DNA of 64,000 nucleotides from Psychrobacter immobilis (GTDB lineage Bacteria; Pseudomonadota; Gammaproteobacteria; Pseudomonadales; Moraxellaceae): the NCBI RefSeq assembly GCF_904846065.1, contig NZ_CAJGZV010000001.1:1736001-1800000 (forward strand), given 5' to 3'. This document shows positions 19,095-28,784 of the stretch, in pieces. Made by a program: the position numbers and the translations under genes. The notes under the pieces were generated by a model. It was not told the origin of the DNA. It saw nothing but the letters and a program-made list of their open reading frames with translations, and did not search any database. The stretch's first letter is position 1; every line of letters starts with the position of its first letter.

Positions 19095-20858
19095 ATGAGC
19101 AAAGCTCACACTTCAATTGATCCTATTACTTTGTCCGTCGTACGTGGTGCCTTAGAAACGGCGCAGCGCGAGATGACGACAACCTTAGAAAAAACCGCAC
19201 GCTCTAGCGTCTTTAACCTAGCTCATGATTATAGTAATGCCTTGTTTGATCATCTGCCTGAGATGATTTTGCAGGGTCAGGATATTCCTATTCATCTAGG
19301 CTCGCTCATGCCAGCCATGAAAGCCGTTGCCGAATATTATGGTGATGATATTCATGAAGGCGACGTTATTTATCACAATGATCCCGTGATGATGGGCAGT
19401 CATATCCTAGATTGCTGTATGTATAAGCCAGTGTTTTATAAAGGCGAGTTGGTGTTTTGGACAGTATGCAAAGGTCACGTCACTGATATCGGTGGTCCCG
19501 TGCCAGCAGGATATAATCCAGACGCTAAAGAGATATACGCCGAAGGGTTGCGCATTCCGCCTATTAAAATATGGGAAAAAGGCGTTCGACGTCGTGATGT
19601 CATTAATTTGATTCATAGTAATATGCGCTCTCGCCGTAACCAAGAAGGCGATCTTAATGCTCAATATGGGGCTTGTGCGGTTGGTGAGCGTAATATGATT
19701 GCGTTGCTAGACAAGTATGGGGTAGAGACCGTCCGTGCGGCGATCGAAGAGCTAAAGAATATGGCTGATACCCATATGCGCTCATTAATTTCATCTATTC
19801 CAGATGGCCAGTATCATGGTGAAGCGGTATTAGAAGATTCAGGTCATGGTTTGGGTGATTTGCCCATCAGCGCTGATATTGAGATTAAAAACAGCGATGT
19901 ACATATCAAGATTACCAGTCCACCGCAAGTACCTTACTTCATTAACTCCTATGCAGGCAATTCGATGTCTGGTGTACTGCTAGGTCTGATGATGTTTGCC
20001 CAAGTAGACCCGCCGTACAACGAAGGTTTATACCGCTGTGTCACAGTAGACTTGGGTGAGCATGGCACGCTATGTAATGCCAAAGAGCCTGCCCCTCATG
20101 TCAACTGTACCACCACGCCGATGGAAACCTTGACCGATGCCGTGCGTATGGCATTTGAAGATGCCGCGCCAGATCGTGTGATTGCTTCTTGGGGTCATGC
20201 TTCTGGTATCAACATCTCAGGTATTGACCCAAAAACAGGGGAACAGTACGTCACTATGATTCTAGCTTCGATTATCTCTGGTGCTGGCGCGACTCAGCAA
20301 ATGGACGGCTGGCATGCTTGCGGTCCTTTATGCTGCTTTGGCGCGTTAAGCTCTGGTGATATTGAACTATTAGAGTATCAGTATCCTATCTTAATTCATA
20401 AGTATGGCTTGGCAGAAGACAGTGGCGGCGCTGGTGAGTATCGTGGTGGTTGCGGCACCGTATGGGAAGTTGAGCCTTTAGGTCATGAGATGACAGTAGT
20501 GGCGTTTGGGGAAGGTCGTGAGCATCCGACAATGGGCGCTGCAGGTGCAGAACAAATCTCACCTGAGCTGAAATTAGGGCGCTTAGAGATTATCCATAAG
20601 GATGGCGTCACCGATCTGCACAAGCAAAATATAATGACTGAAATTCAACCAGGCGACCGTGCGCGTAATACCAATCCAGGCGGTGGCGGCTACGGCAGCT
20701 CGTTTGCACGGTCGGTACTCGCAGTATTAAAAGATGTAGAAGAAAGAATCATATCAGTAGCAGCGGCTAAGACTGAGTACGGGGTGGTTATTGATCCACA
20801 AACGCTCGCAGTCAATGAAGCAGAGACGGATGCTTTACGTCGTAAGCTGACAGCATAA
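19095..20858 (+). CDS. Hydantoinase/oxoprolinase B-family subunit
   Basis: Protein of 587 residues belonging to the HyuB/OplahB family, which with an A subunit forms ATP-dependent enzymes opening hydantoins or 5-oxoproline, or carboxylating ketones. Family blocks include HDYSNALFDHLPEMILQGQDIPIHLGS, DVIYHNDPVMMGSHILDC, the substrate-region NSYAGNSMSGVLLG and the C-terminal GGCGTVWEVEP and NPGGGGYGS. The A subunit follows 49 bases downstream. No transporter or accessory gamma subunit is adjacent, so the substrate cannot be deduced; acetone-carboxylase-type partners are missing. Confidence 0.88.
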   Translation: MSKAHTSIDPITLSVVRGALETAQREMTTTLEKTARSSVFNLAHDYSNALFDHLPEMILQGQDIPIHLGSLMPAMKAVAEYYGDDIHEGDVIYHNDPVMMGSHILDCCMYKPVFYKGELVFWTVCKGHVTDIGGPVPAGYNPDAKEIYAEGLRIPPIKIWEKGVRRRDVINLIHSNMRSRRNQEGDLNAQYGACAVGERNMIALLDKYGVETVRAAIEELKNMADTHMRSLISSIPDGQYHGEAVLEDSGHGLGDLPISADIEIKNSDVHIKITSPPQVPYFINSYAGNSMSGVLLGLMMFAQVDPPYNEGLYRCVTVDLGEHGTLCNAKEPAPHVNCTTTPMETLTDAVRMAFEDAAPDRVIASWGHASGINISGIDPKTGEQYVTMILASIISGAGATQQMDGWHACGPLCCFGALSSGDIELLEYQYPILIHKYGLAEDSGGAGEYRGGCGTVWEVEPLGHEMTVVAFGEGREHPTMGAAGAEQISPELKLGRLEIIHKDGVTDLHKQNIMTEIQPGDRARNTNPGGGGYGSSFARSVLAVLKDVEERIISVAAAKTEYGVVIDPQTLAVNEAETDALRRKLTA

Positions 20859-20907
20859 AACCCAAAACTAACTGATGATATTAAATAATTTGAGTTAAGG
20901 ATGACTT

Positions 20908-22989
20908 ATGAAAAATGATTTCCGTATTGGAGTCGATGCTGGCGGGACGTTTACTGACTTTGTTTTGGCCGAAAGAAGTGGTTATGTTCATCTATTTAAA
21001 GCACCTTCTACCCCTGAGGATGGTACCTTAGCCATTGCCAACGGGTTACAGCAAATAGCCAGACAGTTTGACCGTCCTATTGAAGAGATTATTCAAGCCT
21101 GTGACCTATGTATCAATGGTACTACTGTTGCGCTAAACGCCCTGATTCAGATGAAAGGGGTAAAGGTTGGCCTGTTATGTACGGCAGGCCACGAGGACAG
21201 TATCGAGATACGCTTAGGGCATAAAGAAGAAGGGTATCGCTATGATGCTAGCTATCCGCCAGCACCGCAAATTGCTACCCGTGATCGTCGCTTCCCTATC
21301 CGTGGTCGTATCTTAGCTGATGGCACTGAACACGAGCCGCTAAATGAGCAAGATATCCTCGATGCGATTAAAGTGTTAAAGCAGCAAGACGTTCAGGCTG
21401 TTGCTATCTCCTTCGTCTGGTCTATTCGTAATACTCAGCATGAGCAGCGCACCAAAGAGCTTGTTGAGCAGCATATGCCAGGGGTGTTCGTCTGCTGTGG
21501 TAGTGACGTATATCCACAGATTAAGGAATACACCCGTACCTCAACGACCCTAGTAAATGCTTATTTAAGCCCAGTTATGGCATCTTATGTCCATAAGATT
21601 GACGACTATTTTAAGGCGTTAGGCGCTGAGCAGCCCGTACGTTATTTCCAGTCTAATGGCGGGCTTGCAGTTGGTAGTATCATGCGAGAGCGTGCGGTAA
21701 ATGCCATTAACTCGGGGCCAGCATCTGCACCACAAGCGGGTCTGTATATTGCCAGCCCTTTTGGAATTGACGATATTATCACGGTCGACATGGGCGGTAC
21801 TTCTTTTGACATCACCATGGCGAAGGCAGGCAGAACCAGCCTCAACCGCGATATTGATTTCTTACGTAATCGTATTGGCGTACCTATGATTCATGTAGAG
21901 ACATTAGGGGCGGGCGGTGGCTCTATTGGCCATGTTAATACCTTTGGTATGCTAGAGGTCGGCCCTCAGAGTGCTGGCGCGACTCCTGGACCGGCATGTT
22001 ATGGTAAAGGTGGTGACTTGCCAACCGTCACAGATGCAAACTTAGTATTGGGTTATCTACAGCCGAATGCGGTGTTAGGTGGTAGTGTGACTTTAGACAA
22101 AGACAAAGCGGTACAAGCGGTGCAAACACACATCGCTGATCCGCTAAATATCGAGTTAGATCATGCCGCATTTGGTATCAGTGCTATCGTTAACCAAAAC
22201 ATGTCTAATGCCATTCGCCGTATTACTATCGAAAAAGGCTATGACCCTCGGGATTTTGCGCTAGTCTGCGCAGGCGGAGCAGCTGGCATGCATATTATTG
22301 CTCTGGCTGAGGAGATGGGCATTGGAACTATTTTAATACCAAAAATCGCATCCTGTCTCTGTGCTTTTGGTCAGATTATCTCTGATATCAAGTATAACTA
22401 CTTAGCGACACAAATGATGATTCTCGCACCAGATGTAGAATTGCAATCACTCAATGCTAAGCTACAAGAGCTTGAGGAGCAGGGTGTACAAAAACTGCTA
22501 GAAGATGGCTTTACAGATGAAGATATCACCATCGAACGTACCATGGAAATGCGCTATGTTGGTCAGGTGCATGAATGTAACGTGCTGATACCGAATGGTA
22601 AGCTCGATGCTGATAGCGTCAGCACCATTTTAGAATTGTTCCATCATCGCCATCGTGAACTTTATACTTATGATGAGCGTGATAGTCACGTCGAGCTGGT
22701 CAACATTGAGGTATCAGTAATTGGTAAGATCAGTAAGCCAAAGCTACCGAGCCTTGTGCCGCAGCAAGGGGATATCAGTAATGCTAAAACGGGTAGCCGC
22801 GAGATGCTGTTTGATCAATCCTATGACTGGATTGATACGCCTATCTATGACGGTGAGAAATTCGGTGCTGGTGCTGTAGTCACAGGTCCTGCGCTCATTC
22901 AAGAGCCAACCACTACCGTGGTCATTAAAAATGGCTGGCAAGCAGAGCTGCATGAGACTGGGACTTATAAACTGACTCGAGCAGCATAA
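20908..22989 (+). CDS. Hydantoinase/oxoprolinase A-family subunit
   Basis: ATP-binding partner of the upstream B subunit, 693 residues. The N-terminal phosphate-binding motif GVDAGGTFTDFVLAE is at residues 8-22 and the second actin-like phosphate motif is VDMGGTSFDIT. The blocks NGTTVALNALIQMKG, ETLGAGGGSIGHV, GPACYGKGGDLPTVTDANLVLGYL and CAGGAAGMHI are standard for HyuA. B-before-A gene order with a short gap indicates an operon, closed by a strong terminator. The enzyme probably acts on a cyclic amide or similar compound; the precise substrate is open. Confidence 0.9.
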   Translation: MKNDFRIGVDAGGTFTDFVLAERSGYVHLFKAPSTPEDGTLAIANGLQQIARQFDRPIEEIIQACDLCINGTTVALNALIQMKGVKVGLLCTAGHEDSIEIRLGHKEEGYRYDASYPPAPQIATRDRRFPIRGRILADGTEHEPLNEQDILDAIKVLKQQDVQAVAISFVWSIRNTQHEQRTKELVEQHMPGVFVCCGSDVYPQIKEYTRTSTTLVNAYLSPVMASYVHKIDDYFKALGAEQPVRYFQSNGGLAVGSIMRERAVNAINSGPASAPQAGLYIASPFGIDDIITVDMGGTSFDITMAKAGRTSLNRDIDFLRNRIGVPMIHVETLGAGGGSIGHVNTFGMLEVGPQSAGATPGPACYGKGGDLPTVTDANLVLGYLQPNAVLGGSVTLDKDKAVQAVQTHIADPLNIELDHAAFGISAIVNQNMSNAIRRITIEKGYDPRDFALVCAGGAAGMHIIALAEEMGIGTILIPKIASCLCAFGQIISDIKYNYLATQMMILAPDVELQSLNAKLQELEEQGVQKLLEDGFTDEDITIERTMEMRYVGQVHECNVLIPNGKLDADSVSTILELFHHRHRELYTYDERDSHVELVNIEVSVIGKISKPKLPSLVPQQGDISNAKTGSREMLFDQSYDWIDTPIYDGEKFGAGAVVTGPALIQEPTTTVVIKNGWQAELHETGTYKLTRAA

Positions 22990-23029
22990 AGCAAGTCTAT
23001 AAAAGCAGGTTATAAAGAAAGACCACCTC

Positions 23030-23075
23030 AAGGCTTTAGGCATTAAAGAGCACTTAACGCCTAAAGCCTTTTTTT
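23030..23075 (+). terminator. Terminator after the hydantoinase genes
   Basis: AAGGCTTTAGGC / GCCTAAAGCCTTTTTTT stem with T-run. Confidence 0.9.
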
Positions 23076-23158
23076 ATTTTATGATATAAAAGAGGATTAT
23101 TGATGAATAACTGATAGGATATCAGTACAGTTGTATACCATATATTGAGTGTTCAAGG

Positions 23159-24223
23159 ATGAATGCAAATCAGAAGCCAGACCATTATCAAAATACCTCT
23201 CATCAAACCTTGCTAGCAGATAAGACAAAAGACATCGCTGCACATGATTTATCCATGAATAAAAATCTTCTAAGCCCCTCAGGGTTAGAGATGCCAGCAA
23301 CGGATAGCATGCAAACCTTAGGTGCCTTCGATTGGAAACATACCATCAATGAGACTTATTTTGATCTTGATGTTAGTTTTCGGCAACCGAATAAGTTTTC
23401 TGGTTTTTTGCAACATGCTAAGCTTCTAGAGATAGGTGTTTCGCACTATCATGCTAATACTGTGCACTATAATCGCGGCAGACAGAGCTCTGGCTATATT
23501 GATGATAGTATTTTAATTACTTTTCCTATGACAGGCGACGTCCGTTTTACCCAAAAAGGACGGCAGCTGACCTCTAAACCCGGTCAATTTTTTATTGAAC
23601 TGTCCAGCTTACCTTATGAGTTTTATCATCTGCACGAAGCATCACTGTATGTGATTAAAGTGCCTTTAGCGCTATTAACCCCGCAAATGGGCACTATAGA
23701 GCGGCAGTTTGCCCGCAGTCTGTCTATTGATGAAGGGGCAGGCAGGTTACTGGTATTTCAAATTGGTCAAATACTGGCGCTTATTCATAACAGTCAGCTG
23801 GGTGATTTAGAGATAAAAATATTAGAGCAGCAGCTGCTTAACCTTATTGTATTGACATTGAGCGCCCCGAAAGAGGTGATGATGAGTACCAGCTCGTCCA
23901 TACAATCGGTGCACCTAAAGCGCATCGAGAATTACGTTTATTTGCATCTAGAAAACTCCGCTTTAACTCCAGCGATGGTCGCTGCTGCTTGTCATATATC
24001 TGTCAGATACTTGCATAAACTGTTTTCTAAGTTGCCCTATAGCTTTTCAGAATGGGTCAAGGAATTGCGTTTAAAGCAGGCCAATCACATTTTAAAAACC
24101 AAAAGCTACGTGACTATAGATGAGGTCGCTCATAGAGTAGGCTATGCCGATCAAGGTTATTTTTCACGTATTTATAAGCAGCACTTCGGTTATTCGCCGC
24201 GAGATACACCAAGCACAGGATAG
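23159..24223 (+). CDS. AraC-family transcriptional regulator
   Basis: Regulator of 354 residues. The C-terminal 100 residues hold two helix-turn-helix units: TPAMVAAACHISVRYLHKLFSKLPYSFSEWVKELRL and TIDEVAHRVGYADQGYFSRIYKQHFGYSPRD. The N-terminal part (GAFDWKHTINETYFDLDVSF through KSKPGQFFIE-like strands) resembles the AraC_binding_2 sensor domain. The start at 23159 is uncertain because AAGG is too close to it; a later ATG near 23255 (MNKNLL) is possible. Placed directly downstream of the hydantoinase pair on the same strand, it is a natural candidate to control those genes, though this is inference. Confidence 0.85.
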   Translation: MNANQKPDHYQNTSHQTLLADKTKDIAAHDLSMNKNLLSPSGLEMPATDSMQTLGAFDWKHTINETYFDLDVSFRQPNKFSGFLQHAKLLEIGVSHYHANTVHYNRGRQSSGYIDDSILITFPMTGDVRFTQKGRQLTSKPGQFFIELSSLPYEFYHLHEASLYVIKVPLALLTPQMGTIERQFARSLSIDEGAGRLLVFQIGQILALIHNSQLGDLEIKILEQQLLNLIVLTLSAPKEVMMSTSSSIQSVHLKRIENYVYLHLENSALTPAMVAAACHISVRYLHKLFSKLPYSFSEWVKELRLKQANHILKTKSYVTIDEVAHRVGYADQGYFSRIYKQHFGYSPRDTPSTG

Positions 24224-24308
24224 TCATTATTATGTACTCTGTCATGCAGTCGCTGTATGATTTATACATTGAGCATAAGCGCGTATATTAAGTTAAGGAA
24301 AAACCAAG

Positions 24309-25319
24309 ATGACTGGTGCTACGAATGATAAAACAGCAAAAGTAGAGATATATGAAAGCGCTGATGGGAAGGCGCAGATAGAGATACGCTTAGAACACGA
24401 CACACTATGGCTCTCACAAGCCCAATTGGCGACGCTGTTTGAAAAAGACTCGGATACCATAGGATTACATCTAAAAAATATTTATAAAGAAGGTGAGTTA
24501 GACCCAGAAGCAACTACCGAGCAATCCTCGGTAGTTCGTCAAGAGGGGAGTCGGCAGGTTCGACGTAACATTCGCTTTTACAATCTAGATGCTATTATTT
24601 CTGTGGGCTATCGGGTTAATTCTAAAAAAGGTACTCAGTTCCGTATATGGGCAACCCAGCGCTTACGTGAATACTTGGTTCAAGGCTATACACTCAATCA
24701 AGAGCGCTTTGATAAAAACTCAAGCGAGCTACAACAAGCATTAAATTTAATCAGAAAAACTGCGCAAAGCCCTGAGCTGAAAACCGATGAAGGTCGCGGC
24801 TTGGTTGAAATTATCAGCCGTTATACACAGACATTCTTATGGTTACAGCGTTATGATGAAGGCTTGCTTGATAATCCTGCAGGGGAGGATGGCGGTATCT
24901 TACCCAGTCCGACTGAGGCGATGGCAGCGCTGACGGATTTAAAATCTCAGCTGATAAATAGAGGCGAGGCGACTAAGCTATTTGCTAAGCCTCGTGGTGA
25001 TGGTTTGGACAGCGTACTGGGTAATTTAGAGCAAACGGTATTTGGTGAGCCTGCATACCCGACCATCGAGAGTAAAGCGGCGCATCTGCTGTACTTTATG
25101 GTCAAAAACCATCCTTTTACCGATGGCAATAAACGCAGCGGCGCTTTTTTGTTTGTAGATTTTTTGCATCGTAATAATCGACTGCTCAATGATAAAGGTG
25201 ACATGGTTATCAATAACACGGGGCTTGCCGCATTAACCTTGTTGGTCGCTGAATCTGATCCCAACCAAAAAGAAACCTTGATTAAATTGATTATGAATAT
25301 GCTGTCGTTAGAATCTTGA
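24309..25319 (+). CDS. RhuM-Fic/DOC fusion protein
   Basis: Protein of 336 residues joining an N-terminal RhuM-type domain (LWLSQAQLATLFEKDSDTIGLHLKNIYKEGEL, then VGYRVNSKKGTQFRIWATQRLREYLVQG) to a C-terminal Fic domain. The Fic active-site motif HPFTDGNKR is intact at residues 268-276, so AMPylation or another nucleotide transfer is plausible. Such fusions are annotated as virulence protein RhuM/Fic/DOC in many bacteria, often near mobile or defence genes. No small antitoxin gene is seen beside it; an inhibitory helix could be internal. The peptidase gene starts 96 bases further on. Confidence 0.88.
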   Translation: MTGATNDKTAKVEIYESADGKAQIEIRLEHDTLWLSQAQLATLFEKDSDTIGLHLKNIYKEGELDPEATTEQSSVVRQEGSRQVRRNIRFYNLDAIISVGYRVNSKKGTQFRIWATQRLREYLVQGYTLNQERFDKNSSELQQALNLIRKTAQSPELKTDEGRGLVEIISRYTQTFLWLQRYDEGLLDNPAGEDGGILPSPTEAMAALTDLKSQLINRGEATKLFAKPRGDGLDSVLGNLEQTVFGEPAYPTIESKAAHLLYFMVKNHPFTDGNKRSGAFLFVDFLHRNNRLLNDKGDMVINNTGLAALTLLVAESDPNQKETLIKLIMNMLSLES

Positions 25320-25415
25320 TAAACAGGCTTATTGTCAGCACCACTTAACCCCATAAAACACATAACGCCAATAATAAAAAGCACAGTCTAACGACAAAAT
25401 TAAAGGAACTTCAAT

Positions 25416-26159
25416 ATGTTTAGCATGATAAAAGACTGGCGCGAGCAGCGCATATTGGACAACAGCGAGTTTACCCATGCTGACTGGCTGCAAGCGGCTC
25501 AGCGTATTGTCATACTTGATCGGTTAAATGAGGACGAGCTAACACGCTTGTTTGAGCTGGCGACGTTATTTTTGGCGGATAAGTCAATCACGGGCGCACA
25601 AGGTTTTGAGATTAGCGATACGGTTAGGCAATCTATCGCCTTACAAGCTTGCCTGCCTATTTTAAACCTAAGCCTTGAATGGTATGCTGGCTGGTCAGCC
25701 ATTATCATTTATCCTGGTTCCTATAAGAGTGAAACTACCACTGTCGATGAGCTGGGCATTGTCCATGAAGGTAGTCAGCACCGTAGCGGCGAAGCGTGGC
25801 TGCGCGGCCCCGTTATCCTGTCGTGGAAGGATGCCAAACATTCAGGAGAGCGCGATGGTCATAACGTTGTCATTCATGAGTTTGTGCATAAGCTTGATAT
25901 GTTAAATGGTCGTGCCAACGGCTTTCCACCACTGCAAACCGATATGGATCCTGCGCGCTGGACTGAGATTATGACACGAGATTTTGAGGATTTTCAAAGC
26001 CATCATAAATCAGGTCTTGATCGTTATGGCGCGACTAATCCAGCGGAGTTTTTTGCAGTGCTCAGTGAAGTGTTTTTTGAGACGCCGCAAAAGCTGGTCG
26101 ATGCTTACCCTGATATTTACGACATAATGATGAAGTTTTTTCGCCAAACACCACTTTAA
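25416..26159 (+). CDS. mtfA: Zinc-dependent peptidase of the MtfA (M90) family
   Basis: Predicted cytosolic metallopeptidase of 247 residues. The zinc motif HEFVH is at residues 154-158, followed by the family block KLDMLNGRANGFPPL, and a downstream acidic segment FFAVLSEVFFETP supplies the third-ligand region. In E. coli MtfA interacts with the glucose regulator Mlc; whether that applies here is unknown, since no Mlc gene is in view. AAAGGA precedes the ATG. A terminator shared with the convergent lipoprotein gene follows. Confidence 0.9.
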   Translation: MFSMIKDWREQRILDNSEFTHADWLQAAQRIVILDRLNEDELTRLFELATLFLADKSITGAQGFEISDTVRQSIALQACLPILNLSLEWYAGWSAIIIYPGSYKSETTTVDELGIVHEGSQHRSGEAWLRGPVILSWKDAKHSGERDGHNVVIHEFVHKLDMLNGRANGFPPLQTDMDPARWTEIMTRDFEDFQSHHKSGLDRYGATNPAEFFAVLSEVFFETPQKLVDAYPDIYDIMMKFFRQTPL

Positions 26160-26221
26160 TCAAAATCATTAATAGTCACTATTAATGTTCGATAATGAAT
26201 ATATAAGCAAGAAAAATCCAT

Positions 26222-26262
26222 AAAAAGGACAGTGCATGGTTTCATGACACTGCCTTTTTTTT
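26222..26262. terminator. Terminator between mtfA and the convergent lipoprotein gene
   Basis: Imperfect stem AAAAAGGACAGTGCATG / CATGACACTGCCTTTTTT with a long T-run. Confidence 0.8.
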
Positions 26263-26307
26263 GGCTTATTTTTATTTTAAGCCTATGTTTTTATAGATAA
26301 AAAACAT

Positions 26308-26973
26308 TTAAGTTGTCCATTGCTCATTCACAATAGCGACCAAATAGCGTTTACCTTCATACTCTTCAAACACTAAACGCATGATGCGCCAATCCATACC
26401 AGCGTATTCCTCCGAGCCTTTATGATAAAACTCGACAACCTCTGAATTGGGATAAATTTTCTTTAGGTTATTAATCATATTCCCACTGTGTTGGAACTCA
26501 TTAATACTGATACTGGCATTGTTAAATTTGCTAGCATCAATCCACGTGTCTAAATATGTAGGTAGTGGCGTGACGAGTAGATCGCCCGTACCGTCTTTTT
26601 CACCCCAAGTAAAACGAATTTTAGACTGTTGCAAATATTGGGCGAATTGTTCACGGTTAAAGACTTTATCCGTCTCAGGACGCACATAGGCATACATCGA
26701 AAAACGGACGCCACGGGTTGGATGAATATCATTAGTGATGCGAGCGAAGTCTTTATTCGCAAGCGCGCGCTGAATACGTAAGGCTTGCTGCTTAAGGGTT
26801 TGCTGACTGATATCGGAGACAACAGGCGTTGATGAATGGCCGTTAGATTGATTTGGAGTGGCTATATTGGATTCAGCAGAAGATTGACAGCCAGTTGCTG
26901 CTAGCGCCAAAGCCAATGCGCAGCCAACGGTTAATTTAGATGAACGGTCTTTGAAAGTAGATAATAGGGTCAT
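26308..26973 (-). CDS. Hypothetical lipoprotein
   Basis: Unrecognised protein of 221 residues with a lipoprotein signal (SKLTVGCALALALAATGC, lipobox ATGC near residue 29). The mature chain has a helical segment (LKQQALRIQRALANKDFARI) and then a mixed alpha/beta region ending in MDWRIMRLVFEEYEGKRYLVAIVNEQWTT, reminiscent of NTF2-like or SnoaL-like folds, but this is only an impression. It is divergent from the next gene across a region with a 14-bp tandem repeat. No catalytic motif is visible. Confidence 0.65.
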   Translation of the reverse strand: MTLLSTFKDRSSKLTVGCALALALAATGCQSSAESNIATPNQSNGHSSTPVVSDISQQTLKQQALRIQRALANKDFARITNDIHPTRGVRFSMYAYVRPETDKVFNREQFAQYLQQSKIRFTWGEKDGTGDLLVTPLPTYLDTWIDASKFNNASISINEFQHSGNMINNLKKIYPNSEVVEFYHKGSEEYAGMDWRIMRLVFEEYEGKRYLVAIVNEQWTT

Positions 26974-27053
26974 AAAGCATCCTTATCGCAGTGGTTAGCG
27001 AAATATACGTTACTGTGAATATAATTGGGCAAATTTCACAAGATTACTAAGCA

Positions 27054-27106
27054 AAAAGTTATTATTTAAAAGTTATTATTTAAAAGTTATTATTTAAAAG
27101 TTATTA
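27054..27106. repeat. 14-bp tandem repeat, about 3.8 copies
   Basis: The unit AAAAGTTATTATTT is repeated perfectly three times and partly a fourth time. It lies in the divergent promoter region between the lipoprotein gene (starting at 26973 on the minus strand) and the small secreted protein gene (27225, plus strand), where copy-number change could alter promoter spacing. Confidence 0.9.
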
Positions 27107-27224
27107 AGTAATAGATCGTTTTTAATAGATAAACCGGAATGATACGATAATACAGCAGAGTCATAATATGGTTATGATGTAATGGTTTATAACACTTATA
27201 TCATTGAAGCTCGTAGAGAACGCC

Positions 27225-27710
27225 ATGCCAACACATTATTCACTGACGCTGCTAGCTATGGGACTGATAGCGACCAATTCTGCTATAGCTGATATAGCAG
27301 AGTCAACTCAGGCTTATGCAGCCATAAAAATAGCGACCATTAGCAACATGTATCAGCAAGACGTCAGCAATCAAGGCATGGATAATCCGGTCGTATTGCA
27401 ACAGTATGCCGACCCAAATCTACAAGCCGCGATGCAGATTGAGCAAGACTATTTTGATAGAGAGAAAATATCTTGTCATGTTGATTATGATGTATTGTGG
27501 GATTCGCAAGATCCTGATTATGCCCAAGACAAGCAGTTTTCGATGACTGACCAAGGATTGGTGCAAGTGAGTTTGACACATGGCAGCAATGTCTATTATG
27601 AGTTGTCATGTAATGGTACCGGTGACGATGCTAATTGCCGAGTGGCAGATGTGATTTTAGATGAAGATGGCAAGTCTTTGCGCAAGCATTTACTAGAAAC
27701 CTGTCGCTAG
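27225..27710 (+). CDS. Hypothetical secreted protein
   Basis: Unrecognised protein of about 161 residues from ATG 27225, preferred over an in-frame TTG at 27204 because TAGAGA lies upstream and a clean signal peptide begins there (MPTHYSLTLLAMGLIATNSA, cleavage near AIA|DIAE). The mature part contains an acidic, polar chain with three or four cysteines (SCHVDY, LSCNGTGDDANC, ETCR), suggesting disulfide-stabilised periplasmic protein. No domain recognised. Divergent from the 221-residue lipoprotein. Confidence 0.6.
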   Translation: MPTHYSLTLLAMGLIATNSAIADIAESTQAYAAIKIATISNMYQQDVSNQGMDNPVVLQQYADPNLQAAMQIEQDYFDREKISCHVDYDVLWDSQDPDYAQDKQFSMTDQGLVQVSLTHGSNVYYELSCNGTGDDANCRVADVILDEDGKSLRKHLLETCR

Positions 27711-28189
27711 CTAATGCTGAGCATTATTTTTATTAATACCTAAATATAAAAAGTTATAAACCCTGAATAAAAATCACAGAGACAATCTTGAGAGCTTATA
27801 AATCGCACTGTATAAAACTATGGGCCTAACTTCTAAAGCTATTGGTTTGTTTTCGCATAATGTATATTATGTTAAATAAGCAATACCTGATAGTAAATTC
27901 ATGGAATTATAATCAAACGGTAAATTATTAATCTGATTGATAATTTCTTGACCAAAATATGTACCACCTATCAAATAAATACTGTAATCACTCCTAACGT
28001 AACTACTAGCTGATATGTCTTGAAGGTTTAATACGCGGAGCCCTAATTGAGCTTAGTATATTAGATCAAGTCGCTAATAACCTCTTTGCATGTATTTCAC
28101 AAACCTATGTGTTGTAGATACAGTAATTCTACCATTCATTCAAAGTTAATCTGTTCGATGAACTTGTTCCGACTATGGTTAATATGCTT

Positions 28190-28244
28190 ATTACCTTCAC
28201 CATGCATAGCTAGCCCTTTGCGTAGTCTCTTATTCTTAATCATC
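28190..28244 (+). repeat. Degenerate direct repeat flanking the integrase, left copy
   Basis: About 70-75% identical by eye to 30289-30344, including the shared run AGCCCTTTGC. Read on the minus strand both copies encode a similar short peptide pattern (MxxNxxLxKGLxxHxE), so they may be relics of one coding sequence rather than attachment sites. Confidence 0.55.
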
Positions 28245-28753
28245 TGGCTCTTTGGTACGAATGCTTTTGCAATGCGTTAGGCATATAAAGATATCACTAC
28301 CTATAGATTATTAGCTTAGCTCAAAAATCATCACTCTTTTGGTTATCTGTTACTTCATATCAATTCTAATAGCGCAGGTATGATCTTACAATGCTCCTAC
28401 TTAGCCTGTCTGCAAGTCTGGTTTGGAACTACCTTATAGTGGCGAATATCATGACCAACTAAGCTGTAATACTTTTTGTTTTAAGTTATCAAAAACCCCT
28501 CACTATTCGTAATATAATTTCATCTAAAGCACTAATTTGACAACCGCCAAATTTGCACAGAACAGTACTATGCCCCTAATTTTTATATTCTGTGCACGTA
28601 CAGGAGCATGGTTTTTGTCGAAAATATGTGCAATCAAATGCTAGGCAAAGCATCCATCTTATATTAACCTCAATTATTTGACCAAAATAACCATTAAAAT
28701 AACCTAAAGCTCAATAAACGCATAGCCTACTCTTCCTTCAGTCGTTATACTAT

Positions 28754-28784
28754 AATCATCCCCAAGTGAAGGTTGGGGATGATT
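28754..28784. repeat. Perfect 12-bp inverted repeat upstream of the integrase
   Basis: AATCATCCCCAA / TTGGGGATGATT around a seven-base loop, 200 bases before the integrase start. It could be a terminator-like stem or a protein-binding site; no T-run follows. Confidence 0.6.

Noticed and set aside
27054..27106. Possible CRISPR-like array
   Set aside because: The 14-bp units are directly adjacent with no spacers, so it is a simple tandem repeat.
28086..28280. 64-codon plus-strand frame with hydrophobic end
   Set aside because: No ribosome-binding site or recognisable family, and the similar right-hand repeat does not keep the frame.
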